From assembly GCA_020152595.1 (NCBI GenBank), contig JAIGNY010004296.1, positions 202,501 through 266,500 of the forward strand: 64,000 bases of DNA, written 5' to 3'. This stretch comes from Chiridota heheva (Eukaryota > Echinodermata > Holothuroidea > Apodida > Chiridotidae). The first letter of the stretch is position 1, and each line of letters starts with the position of its first letter. The position numbers and the translations under genes were made by a program. The notes under the pieces are model-generated. The model saw nothing but the letters and a program-made list of their open reading frames with translations. It searched no databases and was not told the DNA's origin. Of this stretch, positions 34,701 to 46,829 are shown in pieces.

Positions 34701-34949
34701 CGATTGAAAGGATGGGAATGTGGAAGAGACTATTAACTGCAATCTTGATTGACAAAATTACTGCATGGTATTCCATTATTACCGTAATAATGCATACTTG
34801 TTTTACCGTAAAATTAAGGATGCTACGGGACTGTCTTTTGAAATGTTCATCTTGTATATATTGTTACGAAATGATCACAATATAAACTCTATATTCAAGA
34901 ATGTGGATTTAAAGTTACGTTGAATTAAAAGTGATGATGCCAATATTCA

Positions 34950-35222
34950 GAAAGAATTGAACACACAATTACAATGACGGGGTCGTCGCCTGCGTATTAG
35001 GTTATGATAGTACAAATGCTATCACGAAACGCTTAATACGACCTGGACGAGAACACAGGTACGACGTACGGACAGACATAACATCGACAACCAAGTCAAT
35101 GTCCACGGCCTTTGATAACCAGTTGTGGTGCACTGGCGTGTCTACCCACCCCAGGATTAAACCCGGGGCCTCGTGGTCTGTAGACAGGTATGATAACCGT
35201 TACACCACAGTAGGTAGATTAC
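34950..35222 (-). mobile_element. SINE family A with 11-bp TSD
   Basis: A complete copy: on the minus strand, the head ends at GTAGGTAGAT-type sequence, the B box is GGTTTAATCC, and the tail ends GTGTGTTC. GCCAATATTCA flanks it at 34939-34949 and 35223-35233, fixing the insertion boundaries. It lies 26 bp from the satellite-bearing SINE. Confidence 0.92.
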
Positions 35223-35260
35223 GCCAATATTCATGCCAAGAGCCTTCATTTATAGATGAA

Positions 35261-37914
35261 GAGAGGTAGTAGGTGAGGTATTTTTTGTCCCTTCTTTAAC
35301 AGCTAAGGTTCTAGAGAGATGTCCACTGCCGCTTGATAAACCAGTCGTGAAGCATTGGTGAATGAATGAAGACCTACAGTACCTAGGATTAACCGCAGGA
35401 CCCCTGGCTGGCTAAGCTAATGCTATGAGTGCTAGACCACGGAGGTCTTGTAAAGCAGGACCCCTGGCTTGCTAAGCTAATGCTATGAGTGCTAGACCAC
35501 GCAGGTCTGTAAAGCAGGACCCCTGTCTTGCTAAGCTAATGCTATGAGTGCTAGACCACGCAGGTCTTGTAAAGCAGGACCCCTGGCTGGCTAAGCTAAT
35601 GCTATGAGTGCTAGACCACAGAGGTCTTGTAAAGCAGGACCTCTGGCTTGTTAAGCTAATGCTATGAGTGCTAGACCACGGAGGTCTGGTAAAGCAGGAC
35701 CCCTGGCTTGCTATGCTAATGCTATGAGCACTAGACCACGGAGGTCTTGTGAAGCAGGACCCCTGGCTGGCTAAGCTAATGCTATGAGTGCTAGACCACG
35801 GAGGTCTTGTAAAGCAGGACCCCTGGCTTGCTAAGCTAATGCTATGAGCGCTAGACCACGGAGGTCTTGTAAAGCAGGACCCCAGGCTGGCTAAGCTAAT
35901 GCTATGAGTGCTTGACCACAAAGGTCTTGTAAAGCAGGACCCCTGGCTGGCTAAGCTAATGCTATGAGTGCTAGACCACGGAGGTCTGGTAAAGCTGGAC
36001 CCCTGGCTGGCTAAGCTAATGCTATGAGTGCTAGACCACGGAGGTCTAGTAAAGCAGGACCCCTGGCTGGCTAAGCTAATGCTATAAGTGCTAGACCACA
36101 GAGGTCTTGTAAAGCAGGACCCCTGGCTGGCTAAGCTAATGCTATGAGTGCTAGACCACGGAGGTCTTGTAAAGCAGGACCCCTGGCTGGCTGAGCTAAT
36201 GCTATGAGTGCTAGACCACGGAGGTCTGGTAAAGCAGGACCCCTGGCTGGCTAAGCTAATGCTATGAGTGCTAGACCACGGAGGTCTTGTAAAGCTGGAC
36301 CCCTGGCTGGCTAAGCTAATGCTATGAGTGCTAGACCACGGAGGTCTTGTAAAGCAGGACCCCTGGCTTGCTAAGCTAATGCTATGAGTGCTAGACCACG
36401 GAGGTCTTGTAAAGCAGGACCCCTGGCTGGCTAAGCTAATGCTATGAGTGCTAGACCACGGAGGTCTGGTAAAGCAGGACCCCTGTCTTGCTAAGCTAAT
36501 GCTATGAGTGCTAGACCACGGAGGTCTTGTAAAGCAGGACCCCTGGCTGGCTAAGCTAATGCTATGAGTGCTAGACCACGGAGGTCTAGTAAAGCAGGAC
36601 CCCTGGCTTGCTGAGCTAATGCTATGAGCGCTAGACCACGGAGGTCTTGTAAAGCAGGACCCCTGGCTGGCTAAGCTAATGCTATGAGTGCTAGACCACG
36701 GAGGTCTTGTAAAGCAGGACCCCTGGCTTGCTAAGCTAATGCTATGAGTGCTAGACCACGGAGGTCTTGTAAAGCAGGACCCCAGGCTGGCTAAGCTAAT
36801 GCTATGAGTGTTTGACCACAAAGGTCTTGTAAAGCAGGAACCCTGGCTGGCTAAGCTAATGCTATGAGTGCTTGACCACAAAGGTCTTGTAAAGCAGGAC
36901 CCCTGGCTGGCTAAGCTAATGCTATGAGTGCTAGACCACGCAGGTCTGTAAAGCAGGACCCCTGTCTTGCTAAGCTAATGCTATGAGTGCTAGACCACGG
37001 AGGTCTTGTAAAGCAGGACCCCAGGCTGGCTAAGCTAATGCTATAAGTGCTAGACCATGGAGGTCTTGTAAAGCAGGACCCCTGGCTTGCTAAGCTAATG
37101 CTAGAGTGCTAGACCACGGAGGTCTGGTAAAGCAGGACCCCTGGCTTGCTAAGCTAATGCTATGAGTGCTAGACCACGGAGGTCTTGTAAAGCAGGACCC
37201 CTGTCTTGCTAAGCTAATGCTATGAGTGCTAGACCATGGAGGTCTTGTAAAGCAGGACCCCTGGCTGGCTAAGCTAATGCTATGAGTGCTAGACCACGGA
37301 GGTCTTGTAAAGCAGGACCCCTGTCTTGCTAAGCTAATGCTATGAGTGCTAGACCACGGAGGTCTTGTAAAGCAGGACCCCTGGCTTGCTAAGCTAATGC
37401 TATGAGTGCTAGACCACAGAGATCTTGTAAAGCAGGACCCCTGGCTTGCTAAGCTAATGCTATGAGTGCTAGACCACAGAGATCTTGTAAAGCTGGACCC
37501 CTGGCTTGCTAAGCTAATGCTATGAGTGCTAGACCACGGAGGTCTTGTAAAGCAGGACCCCTGGCTGGCTAAGCTAATGCTATGAGTGCTACACCACGAA
37601 GGTCTTGTAAAGCTGGACCCCTGGCTTGCTAAGCTAATGCTATGAGCGCTAGACCACGGAGGTCTAGTAAAGCTGGACCCCTGGCTGGCTAAGCTAATGC
37701 TATGAGTGCTAGACCACGGAGGTCTGGTAAAGCAGGACCCCTGTCTTGCTAAGCTAATGCTAGAGTGCTAGACTACGCAGGTCTGTAAAGCAGGACCCCT
37801 GTCTTGCTAAGCTAATGCTATGAGCGCTAGACCACGGAGGTCTTGTAAAGCAGGACACCTGGCTTGCTAAGCTAATGCTATGAGTGCTAGACCACGGAGG
37901 TCTTGTAAAGATGA
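35261..37914 (-). mobile_element. SINE (family D) whose tRNA-like head has become a satellite
   Basis: On the minus strand the 3' part (35261-35400) reads B-box-like GCGGTTAATCCTAGG, then GACTGGTTTATCAAGCGGCA and GTGGACATC. This parallels family A (AACTGGTTATCAAAGGC.GTGGACAT). The 5' A-box side (CCTCCGTGGTCTAGCACTC) is the repeated satellite unit. ATTTATAGATGAA occurs at 35248-35260 and 37915-37927, outside the whole structure, so satellite and SINE tail entered as, or grew within, one insertion. Confidence 0.8.
35396..37912. repeat. 60-bp satellite, ~42 units
   Basis: The unit is CCCCTGGCTGGCTAAGCTAA, TGCTATGAGTGCTAGACCAC, GGAGGTCTTGTAAAGCAGGA. Most units differ at one to four sites (CTGG/CTTG, GTCTTG/GTCTGG, CAGG/CTGG). 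A rare variant with TTGACCACAAAGG appears at 35881 and 36781, 15 units apart, and 59-bp units at about 35461, 36901 and 37761, hinting at block duplications. The 469-codon minus-strand ORF exists because 60 is a multiple of three. Confidence 0.96.
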
Positions 37915-37927
37915 ATTTATAGATGAA

Positions 37928-38440
37928 TAGAAACCACATCAAATGATATTTGTATTCAAGGTCTTCTAGTAAAAAAACCAACACATACTTTCCATCAATT
38001 GATCAATAAATTACATCTCTTTCTTTACAACTCTTTTTCAAAGCTTTTAATTACACTAAAAGCATCAAACATTATCATTTTACTCTTATTCAAGTTCATT
38101 TCAAAAATTTCATTTTGTTGCCTAAGTCAAAGATATTTATAAAAGCCTGATTTAAACATATCTTGTGTTCCCTTGCAAGCCTTAAACTCAATGCTATTTG
38201 TGAATGTTCGTACCACTTTTGAAAAGAGAGAAATGAATAATAACTAAAATAGATTGATGTAAAAGAAACTCCCATTCAATCAGCCCCATATGTACTGTAT
38301 TGTTAATAATTTATTACAGCAATATATGCCTAGGTAAAGCCGTGCCCTCTCTATTCTTGTGTTCACAGCTTAAAATGAACAACCTTTATCACATTATAAT
38401 ACAATACCAGACAGCGGATACCTAACATACATGCACTGAA
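37928..38440. other. Probable intron; no exon seen
   Basis: AT-rich sequence with no matched repeats. Confidence 0.5.
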
Positions 38441-39760
38441 CAAAATGCAAGAACCAGAACCAAAACGCTTTGTGATTCCGATGCTTTTTTTATATCCTGA
38501 TTGATTGGTAAGTTTTGTATCAACTGTCATGCATATCATGAAATATTTGTTCTATGATATTCATAAGCCACACGTACCCTGTTGTCAACCGTTTTATTGA
38601 TCTGCATGAATGCAGATCAATAAAAAGCTTGACAGCAATTAGCATTTGCACAATAACTGACAATGTAATCATGGCAAGTATGATGTAAAAATAGTTGCTC
38701 ATTTATCCTATTTCAAGAATTTTTCAGTAAGCCCCGCCTACACATTAATTCATAACATCACTAATACAACATTAGAACATACATAAAGACCATAACCCAT
38801 CTGTATACTGTACATGTGGCATTAATACGATATACCGTTCATGAGATATGGTGTTTACACTGTCACATATGATTAAGCCACGCCCACCATGCATATTAAT
38901 GACATCTGTTGATAACATAAGCTTGTACACAATAACCAACAATATTATCATACCCAGTTGCTCACTTATCACTTTTTATAAATATTCACATTAAGCCCCG
39001 CCCACTTATTGATATGCTTGTCATTACCACTAAAAACAATAGGGTACATCTATAGATCATGGGCTATCTGTGTACCATATCTGACGTGAATCCAGTTCAT
39101 AGTTCTTGAGATATCATGTTTACAAGTTTTTTGTTTACAAAATCAAATTAAGCCTTGCCCACTGTGCATATTAAAAGTCGACGTTTTTATACCATGAACA
39201 TGTACACACTAGCTAACATCATCATTATGATAAATTAAACAAAACAGACATGATTTGTAAAATATGAGCATTTCCAGATTTTTACATTTAAGTCTTGCCT
39301 TACTCATTAATATGCATGGAATCACCACCAAAAACAATAGGGCACATCTACGAACCATGGGCTAACTGTGTACTAAATGAATCCAGTTTACCATTCTTGA
39401 GATACCGGGTTTACAAGCTCTTTTCAGAAAATCATATTAAGCCTCACCCACTATGCATATTAATGAAATTCAGTTTTTACACAATGAACATGTACACACC
39501 AGCAAACATCATCATTGTACCAAATATGAAACAAAACAGACGTGCAATTGTTAAAATATGAGCTTTCCAGATTTTTACATTAAGCCCTGCCTACTCATTA
39601 GTATGCATGACATCACCATCAAAAACGATAGGGCACATCTACAGACCATCGGTTATCTGTGTAGCACATATGACATTAATCCATTAATTGTACCGTTTGT
39701 TCTTGAGATATTGCATTTACGAGCTTAGCCATCATAAACACACACACATACATACAGTAC
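38441..39760. repeat. ~147-bp alternating array, locus 1 (about 8 half-units)
   Basis: TAAGCC(C/A)(C/T)GCC(C/T)AC words occur at about 38568, 38731, 38874, 38992, 39150, 39290, 39438 and 39583. Alternate half-units carry CTATGCATATTAATG or CTCATTAATATGCATG, so the full unit is about 290 bp. The left flank (GTGATTCCGATGCTTTTTTT) also matches the second locus at 51830-53000. Confidence 0.88.
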
Positions 39761-39782
39761 ACACACACGCCATCATGATCGC

Positions 39783-40235
39783 ATAGGTTTTAAAAGCTTT
39801 TAAACGTGACTTGAAGACATTCCTTTTTAGACAGTATTTTAGTCATTACTCTTGATATTTATTCTCTCGTTTTACTTACAGATTTTTATACTTCTTAGCA
39901 TTTTTATAATTTCAGTTTTTCTAGATTTATTTTCACATGTATTTTTACTCTTTCTATCCCAAATTATATAATAACCTAAACTTTGCAACTTTATATTTTT
40001 AAGATCTTTACGCATTTAAACTTTTAAACTTGTTTTCCCTTGCTAGCTTTACATTATTCCTGTTGCCTTTATACTTTTATACTTTTTATCTTTTTTAACA
40101 TGTCGTATATCATCTATGTTTACATTATTCTTAAATTGTATGTATTTTATATTTTTATTTTGTAAAGCACTTAGAGCTTATTGTTAGAATAAGTGCTGTA
40201 GAAATAATATCTAATAATGATAATAATAATAATAG
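39783..40235 (+). mobile_element. 5'-truncated LINE, ORF2 end and 3' UTR
   Basis: Reads VLKAFKRDLKTFLFRQYF and stops at 39853-39855, the usual FKRxLKTFLF end of CR1/L2-type ORF2. A T-rich 3' UTR follows with TGTAAAGCACTTAGAGCTTA, AAGTGCTGTAGAAATAAT and an (ATA/TAA)n tail. ATAGGTT at both edges may be a 7-bp TSD. Confidence 0.85.
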
Positions 40236-40452
40236 GTTCCTGATGCTATCGCAAGGGAATCGCAAGGGAACCAAAAAAATATGAAATTGTTTACCAAGTA
40301 ATATTTTAGGTGACTTTGACCTCACCTGCAAAGGTGGCACTGCTGTCTAAAAACATAGTGAAAGTTTCTCTATGAAATCAACAGTAAACAAGAATAATAT
40401 GGAATAAATCATGTACTTAGCATTTTGGCAGAATACAGATGCGCATTATACA

Positions 40453-40660
40453 GTCCGGTCAACGCTCCCAATTGGGAGATCTCCTGATTGGGAGATCGAG
40501 ACATGATCACTGACCATAGTTTACACCGTTGCTAATAAGTTCAGCCGCCAAACACTTGTTTGCTTTTCAAATTCCGTTCTTCTATAATTTTATAGCATGA
40601 ATAAATTTGCGACCTTAAAAATGATATTGAAATTAATACTTCTAAAACTGAAAATTATTT
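40453..40660 (+). repeat. Dispersed repeat with CTCCC-palindrome, copy 2
   Basis: Colinear with 10505-10760. The palindrome here is CTCCCAATTGGGAG. Confidence 0.75.
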
Positions 40661-41384
40661 AGCGTATAACTTGAGGTTTTGCTGGTGACTTAAAATTTTA
40701 AAATTTGCTCACCAGAGACTATTGAAATGAATCAAAAGATTGCCGCAAAATTCCCTAGTGAAAGTCTAATTTGAGCTGGTAAAAATAGAGAAACTAATTT
40801 CATCGCTCTGTTGCACCTCTGGTGTTTGCTTTAAGGGGAAAAAATGACTGGTATCATTAAAAAGAAAATTGCACAAAAAATCTAAAAATGTAAAAAATCC
40901 TCCATTTTCATTCATTATTCACAAGAAAAACTACAAAAAATTGAGCATTTGACTTAATTTTGCCTAAAATTTGCATATTTATGTTGATGTTATCTTTATT
41001 TTGCCTTTTTTTTTTTTTTTTAAAGTTTGTCTTAGCATTCATATAAACCAAACTTGTAGTGATAGAAAACGAAAGGAAAGTTGTGAAAATTAATTTTGAA
41101 GAAAAAAAATAAAATAATTGCAGACATGTTTTGAACGATTAAAATGAGGTGAAATTGTACCCTCCCCCTTACAAAATTGTGCTTTAGTAATCTTTATCTG
41201 TAAGCAGATATTAAAAATGACTTGTAGACACAACTGAAATCAGGTTATAGTTCCACTACATCACATCCTCACATTCTTTTGAGTATTTTACTGAAGAATT
41301 TTGCAAATTAATTTGCAAAATGTACTACCTACCATATAATCTCCTTCCTACCAGTCTCTCTCATCTATCCCAGGTAGTATCCCT
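40661..41384. other. Probable intron; no exon seen
   Basis: AT-rich sequence. Words such as TTAATTTTGCCTAAAATTTG (about 40958) weakly echo the 20240/63880 repeat. Confidence 0.4.
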
Positions 41385-41690
41385 CCACCCTAATGCCATC
41401 TTTCCCTCTAATATCACCTCTCCAACCTAATAAAACCACCAACTTTCCCCATTGTTGCCATTTCTTGACCCTAGAGTCCTCTGTATCGACCACATCTCAC
41501 AATGATTCTCTGGCCCATACCACTCCTCCCTTATTTCTCAACCTCTCATTTTTACTTTTGCATCTTTCAAACACACAAGCAACATTTCAAACATTAATGT
41601 GACACATCAAAAGAAAGTTTATACAAATTTAAACATAAAATGATCTTGATGTTCATTTTCATTGATCAACTTCTTGTTCTTCAGAAACCA
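41385..41690 (+). repeat. Left copy of a ~300-bp duplicated block
   Basis: TGCCATTTCTTGACCCT, GTCCTC(T/C)GTATC, ACCACTCCTCCCT and CATCTTTCAAACACA reappear in order at 42735-43030. The 44-bp array lies between the copies. Confidence 0.8.
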
Positions 41691-42740
41691 GACATATATC
41701 TTACAGGAATAGAGCAAAAATTATTTGCTCACCCCCTATAAATTTTACAGAAATAGAGCAAAAATTATTTGCTCATCCCCTATATATTTTACAGGAATAG
41801 AGCAGAAATTATTAACTCATCCCCTATATATTTTACAGGAATAAAGCACAAATTATTTGCTCACCCCCTACATAATTTACTAAAATAGAGCAAAATATAT
41901 TTGCTCATCCCCTATATATTTTACAGGAATAGAGCAAAAATTATTTGCTCATCCCCTACATATTTTACAGGAATAGAGCAAAAATTATCAACTCATCCCC
42001 TATATATTTTACAGGAATAGAGCACAAATTATTTGCTCACCCCCCACATAATTTACAGGAATAGAGCAAAATATATTTGCTCATCCCCTATATATTTTAC
42101 AGGAATAGAGCAAAAATTATTTGCTCATCCCCTATTTATTTTACAGGAATAGAGCAAAAATTATTTGTTCAGCAAAAGAGCAAAAATTATTTGTTCATTC
42201 CTATATATTTTATTTAGAGCAAAGAAGGAATTTTACAGAAATAAAACAAAAAAATTTGCTCATTCCCTATATATTTTACAGGAATAGAGCAAAAATGATT
42301 TGCTCACCCCCTATATATTTTACAGGAATAGAGCAAAATTAAATTATTTTACAGGAATGGAGCAAAAATTGATCCCTATATATTTTACAGAAATAAAGCA
42401 AAAATTATTTGCTTATCCCCTATATATTTTAAAGGAATAGAGCAAAAAACTATTTGATCATCCCCTATTTATTTTACAGGAATAAAACACAAATTATTTG
42501 CTCATCCCTATATATTTCATAGGAGTTGGAGAAAAAATTATTCGCTCATCCCCTATATATTTTACAGGAATAGAGCACAAATTATTTGCTCATCCCCTAT
42601 ATATCTTACAGAAATTAGAACAAAAAATATTTGCTTATCCCCTACATATTTTACAGAAATAGAGCAAAAATTATTTGCTCATCCCCTATATATTTTACAG
42701 GAGTAAAGCAAAACTTATTTGCTCATCCCCCCCCTCCCCT
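41691..42740. repeat. 44-bp minisatellite, ~23 copies
   Basis: The unit is ATTTTACAGGAATAGAGCAA followed by AAATTATTTGCTCATCCCCTATAT. Units vary at scattered sites and in length. The ORFs at 42121 and 42631 lie inside the array and are artefacts. Confidence 0.95.
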
Positions 42741-43030
42741 ATTGCCAACTTTCATTAAATTTCTTCTGTCTGGTACCACCCCTCCCACCTCAGAAATCAC
42801 TATCCTCCCCGGTTAATGCCATTTCTTGACCCTTCAGTCCTCCGTATCAACCACTAGGACCACACCCCACAACATGTCACTCTCCCGTACCACTCCTCCC
42901 TCATACACTCTCACCTCTCATTTGCATCTTTCAAACACATCAGCAATATTTCAAACATTAAAATTGCTTATTGTGACACAGAAAAAGAAAGTTGACACAA
43001 ATTTAAAAACAAGATAAAACCATAAAAGTA
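42741..43030 (+). repeat. Right copy of the ~300-bp duplicated block
   Basis: Diverged partner of 41385-41690. It continues directly into the first 470-bp unit. Confidence 0.8.
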
Positions 43031-44915
43031 TCTTGAAGTTCCTTTTAATTGAATTGAATTGGTCTTTACAGGATTAAAAAAGGTTTACTCATCCTCACAC
43101 CTGCCTCCATATGAGCAAACAATGGTAAGAGCTATACAGTTTAAAGTTGCACCATTTTTCATATTATACCACCTGCAGATATTAAACAACAAACACATCA
43201 AAGAAGAAAAACGAATTAATAAGGATTTTTTTCATATCAAATAGAAAAGAAAAAAAATGTAATTTAATATATTACTGAACCCTAAGCAACACCCAATTAC
43301 GATAGAATACAGGGAAATGTGGTAATGTAAGTATGTGTACGCACTTGTAAATTACAAATGAAAAGGATGTTATGTCAAAAAAAGGATCAGGGCATCTATA
43401 AACAGCAGTGCCCTAGCTTTGCCCCACCCCACCCCACATCAGAAAAAACAACAATATTATCGCATCACCCACATATACATATATGTGGGGATGAGATATT
43501 GTATCTTGAAGTTCCTTTTAATTGAATTGAATTGGTCTTTACAGGATTAGAAAAGGTTTACTCATCCTCACACCTGCCTCCTTACCAGCAAACAATGGTA
43601 AGAGCTATGCAGTTAAAACTTGCACCATTTTTCATATTATACCACCTGCAGATATTAAACAACAAACACATCAAAGATGAAAAACGAATTAATTAAGGAT
43701 TCTTTTCATATCAAAAAGAAAAAGAAAAAAAAGTGTAATTTAATATATTACTGAACCCTAAGCAACACTCAATTATGATAGAATACAGGGAAATGTGGTC
43801 ATGTAAGCATGTGTACGCAATTGTAAATTACAAACAAAAAGGATGTTAGGTAAAAAAGAGGATCAGGGTCACCTATAGACAGCAGTGCCCTAGCTTTGCC
43901 CCGCCCCACCCCACATCAGAAAAAAAACAATATTATTTCATCACCCACATATACATATATGTGGGGATGAGATATTGTATCTTAAAGTTCCTTTTAATGG
44001 AATTGAATTGGTCTTTACAGGATTAAAAAAAGGTTTACTCATCCTCACACCTGCCTCCATACGAGCAAACAATGGTAAGAGCTATACAGTTTAAAGTTGC
44101 ACCATTTTTCATATTATACCACCTGCAGATATCAAACAATGCATCAAAGAAGAAAAACAAATTAATAAGGATTCTTTTCATATCAAAAAGAAAAAGAAAT
44201 GTAATTTATAATATTACTGAACCCTAAGCAACATCCAATTACGATAGGATACAGGGAAATGTGGTCATGTAAGCATGTGTACGCAATTGTAAATTACAAA
44301 CAAAAAGGATGTTAGGTCAAGAAGTGGATCAGGGCTCCTATAAACAGCAGTGCCCTAGCTTTGCCTAATCCCACCCCTTATCAGAAATCAACAATATTAT
44401 CGCATCACCCACATATACATATATGTGGGGATGAGATATTGTATCTTGAAGTTCCTTTTAATAGAATTGAATTGGTCTTTACAGGATTTAAAAAAGTTTA
44501 CTCATCCTCACACCTGCCTCCATACGAGCAAACAATGGTAAGAGCTATACAGATTAAAGTTGCACCATTTTTCATATTATACCACCTGCAGATATTAAAC
44601 AACAAACACATCAAAGAAGAAAAACGAATTAATAAGGATTCTTTTCATATCAAATAGAAAAGAAATAAAATGTAATTTAATATAGTACTGAACCCTAAGT
44701 AACACCCAATTACGATAGGATACAGGGAAATGTGGTAATGTAATCATGTGTACGCAATTGTAAATTACAAATGAAAAAGATGTTAGGTCAAAAAGAGGAT
44801 CAGGGCACCCATAAACAGCAGTGCCCTATCTTCGCCCCGCCCCACCCCACATCAGAAAACAACAATATCATCTCATCACCCACATATACATATATTTGGG
44901 GATGAGATATTGTAG
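43031..44915 (+). repeat. Four tandem ~470-bp units
   Basis: Units begin TATCTTGAAGTTCCTTTTAA at about 43030, 43502, 43980 and 44442. They share ACCACCTGCAGATATTAAAC, ACTGAACCCTAAGCAACACC and ATACATATATGTGGGGATGA. Each holds a 53-bp exon-like stretch (first one 43072-43124) between TTTACAG and GTAAGA. The 61- and 98-codon ORFs here are copies of each other. Confidence 0.93.
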
Positions 44916-45384
44916 TCACTTTGCTGTATAGGCAAATAACTGCCTATACATCCTACACTATATGGCCACCCCCCATGATATTAGAGGGGCTGGTGGGGCC
45001 CACCAGAGGGTCTCATATGATGACCTCATATTAGAGGTTAGTAGTCATAAGTTTTGCATCTGTCCCTGGGGTTTGTGTGTGTGTGGGTGTGCGCATGCGT
45101 GTGTGTGCACATGTGTGCGTATGCAGCAATTAATTTTGTGTTACTTATAACTAGAAAAACCGTAATACACAAATGAACCAAAATTGGTGGAGGGGTAACC
45201 CTGGCTCAAAACTTCTGTCTCCAAGGTTTTGGGGTATAAAGGTCAAATGAAACAAGTTTTTGGTGATGGCTGTATCTTTTGAAGAAATTATTTGGCATCT
45301 TTACAAATTGCATAGGTGGGTAGCGTCTAACATTCTAACAAAAATTAGAAATAATTGGAGGTCAAAAGGTCAGATTCCGTAGCA
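44916..45384. other. Probable intron; GT-rich patch
   Basis: An imperfect GT run lies at about 45074-45122. No exon was seen. Confidence 0.5.
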
Positions 45385-45660
45385 TCTCTTCTTCCAGAAA
45401 ACTTCAAATTTCCGGGAATCTCCTTCAATTTTTGGGAAATTTCCTTCATTTTAGGACAATTTTCTTAAATTTTCTTCATTTTTGGAATATTTCCTTTATT
45501 TTTGGAATATTTTCTTCATTTTCATGAAATTTGCTTCAAATTTTGGAAAATTTTGTTCATTTTCGGAAAATCATCTTCTTATTTGGAAAAGTTTTCATTT
45601 TTGAAAAATGTTGCCAAATTTCATCAAACTTTCCAATAATTTTATGATGCCCCCCTTTAC
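45385..45660 (+). repeat. Degenerate 21-bp TTCAATTTTTGGGAAATTTCC repeat
   Basis: Same motif family as 3775-4330, followed by the same ACAAATAGTTTT segment, so the two loci are paralogous over a longer stretch. Confidence 0.7.
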
Positions 45661-45687
45661 AAATAGTTTTGGACTGTCACAAGAGAC

Positions 45688-46738
45688 TAGAGCTGTGAAC
45701 GTTTAGGGATTTTAGTAAACGTGTACACGCCAAAAAAAGCGAGCGTGTATCGTGTGCACGAGTTTAGTACCGTAATTTTCAAAAATACACCAAAATTGCT
45801 CCAAAACTACGAGGAGAAGTAAAAAAAATCGCGCAACTAGTATGGCAAAAGTACTGGCTGCATTGCCAAAATAGACGCTGAGTTTTGCTTTCAAAATCGT
45901 AAAAAGTTTACTTCTACGGTACAAATCATCATTTTTATGGAAAATATGCATAGAAATTCAGTTTAGAAAGAACAGATAACTTCCTTTCAATGTCATTTAA
46001 ACTCAACATCGCGTAACTTGTTGGTCCTATTCGCTACGGCTTTCAAAGTTCTGTGAAAATCTTGCATACTGAGGCCTTTGATATACCTCGCCGTAAAACA
46101 TTTCAAAACTACCCCACCACCACCAGGAAGTTCTGAAATAATAGTCCTCTCGAAAAAATGGCCGCCTTCTTTGCGAAGCATGCAGAATTTCAGCTTTGTT
46201 AAAACCTTTTTCTGTTTATTTATTATGCAATATTTTTTCTTTCTTGCAAAATTTATTTGACTCGTCAGGTAATATTTACATGTAAATGTACTGATTGTCA
46301 CGATTCAAGTGTTTTTTGGTCGATGAAACGGGCCTTGATTGCGTGGGATTTAAAGCCTTTTGGCCTAACGTTAGGCCTATTGTTACTAGTTTCACTGTTT
46401 ACTGCTGCACATTCGCGGTGCATTTTACAAGTTAGATTACTCAGATTTCGGCGAAATTAAAGTGCATAACATCCCCATTTATTGGTGATTACTGCGCATT
46501 TGTGATTCGCACATTTAAAAAAGATTATGCTAATCGGGTTTACAGTTTGTAAAAAATCATTGATTGGAATTTTGTCAGCCGAATGTGTGTGTGATTTGAA
46601 TCATGAATATTGATTTTCAACGGCAAGACACTAGGCCTATAATGTATGAAAAAACGATTACTCGCAATGAAGTATTTAGTAAACGTTTACAAGATTTGCG
46701 AGCGTGTAGCGAGTACACGCTAAACGGTCACAGCTCTA
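45688..46738. mobile_element. Non-autonomous hAT element, 1051 bp, perfect 8-bp TSD
   Basis: The left end TAGAGCTGTGAACGTTTA faces the inverted right end TAGAGCTGTGACCGTTTA. CAAGAGAC occurs at 45680-45687 and 46739-46746. Subterminal sequences with GTAAACGT and GTGTAC(T/A)CG motifs near both ends resemble the clustered subterminal sites typical of hAT elements. No transposase was recognised; the 102-codon minus-strand ORF at 45993-46301 is unassigned. Confidence 0.9.
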
Positions 46739-46829
46739 CAAGAGACTCATACATTTTTGTAGGTTTGTTGGGACAAAAATAAAATCTGGCCCCCCAGTAT
46801 CAAATATCTTCCTACTTAATACTTTACTC

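Noticed and set aside
35472-36881. 469-codon minus-strand ORF
   Set aside because: Stop-free translation of the 60-bp satellite; 60 is a multiple of three, so every unit gives the same 20 residues.
35396-37912. CRISPR-like array
   Set aside because: The 60-bp units are contiguous with no unique spacers, in a eukaryotic context.
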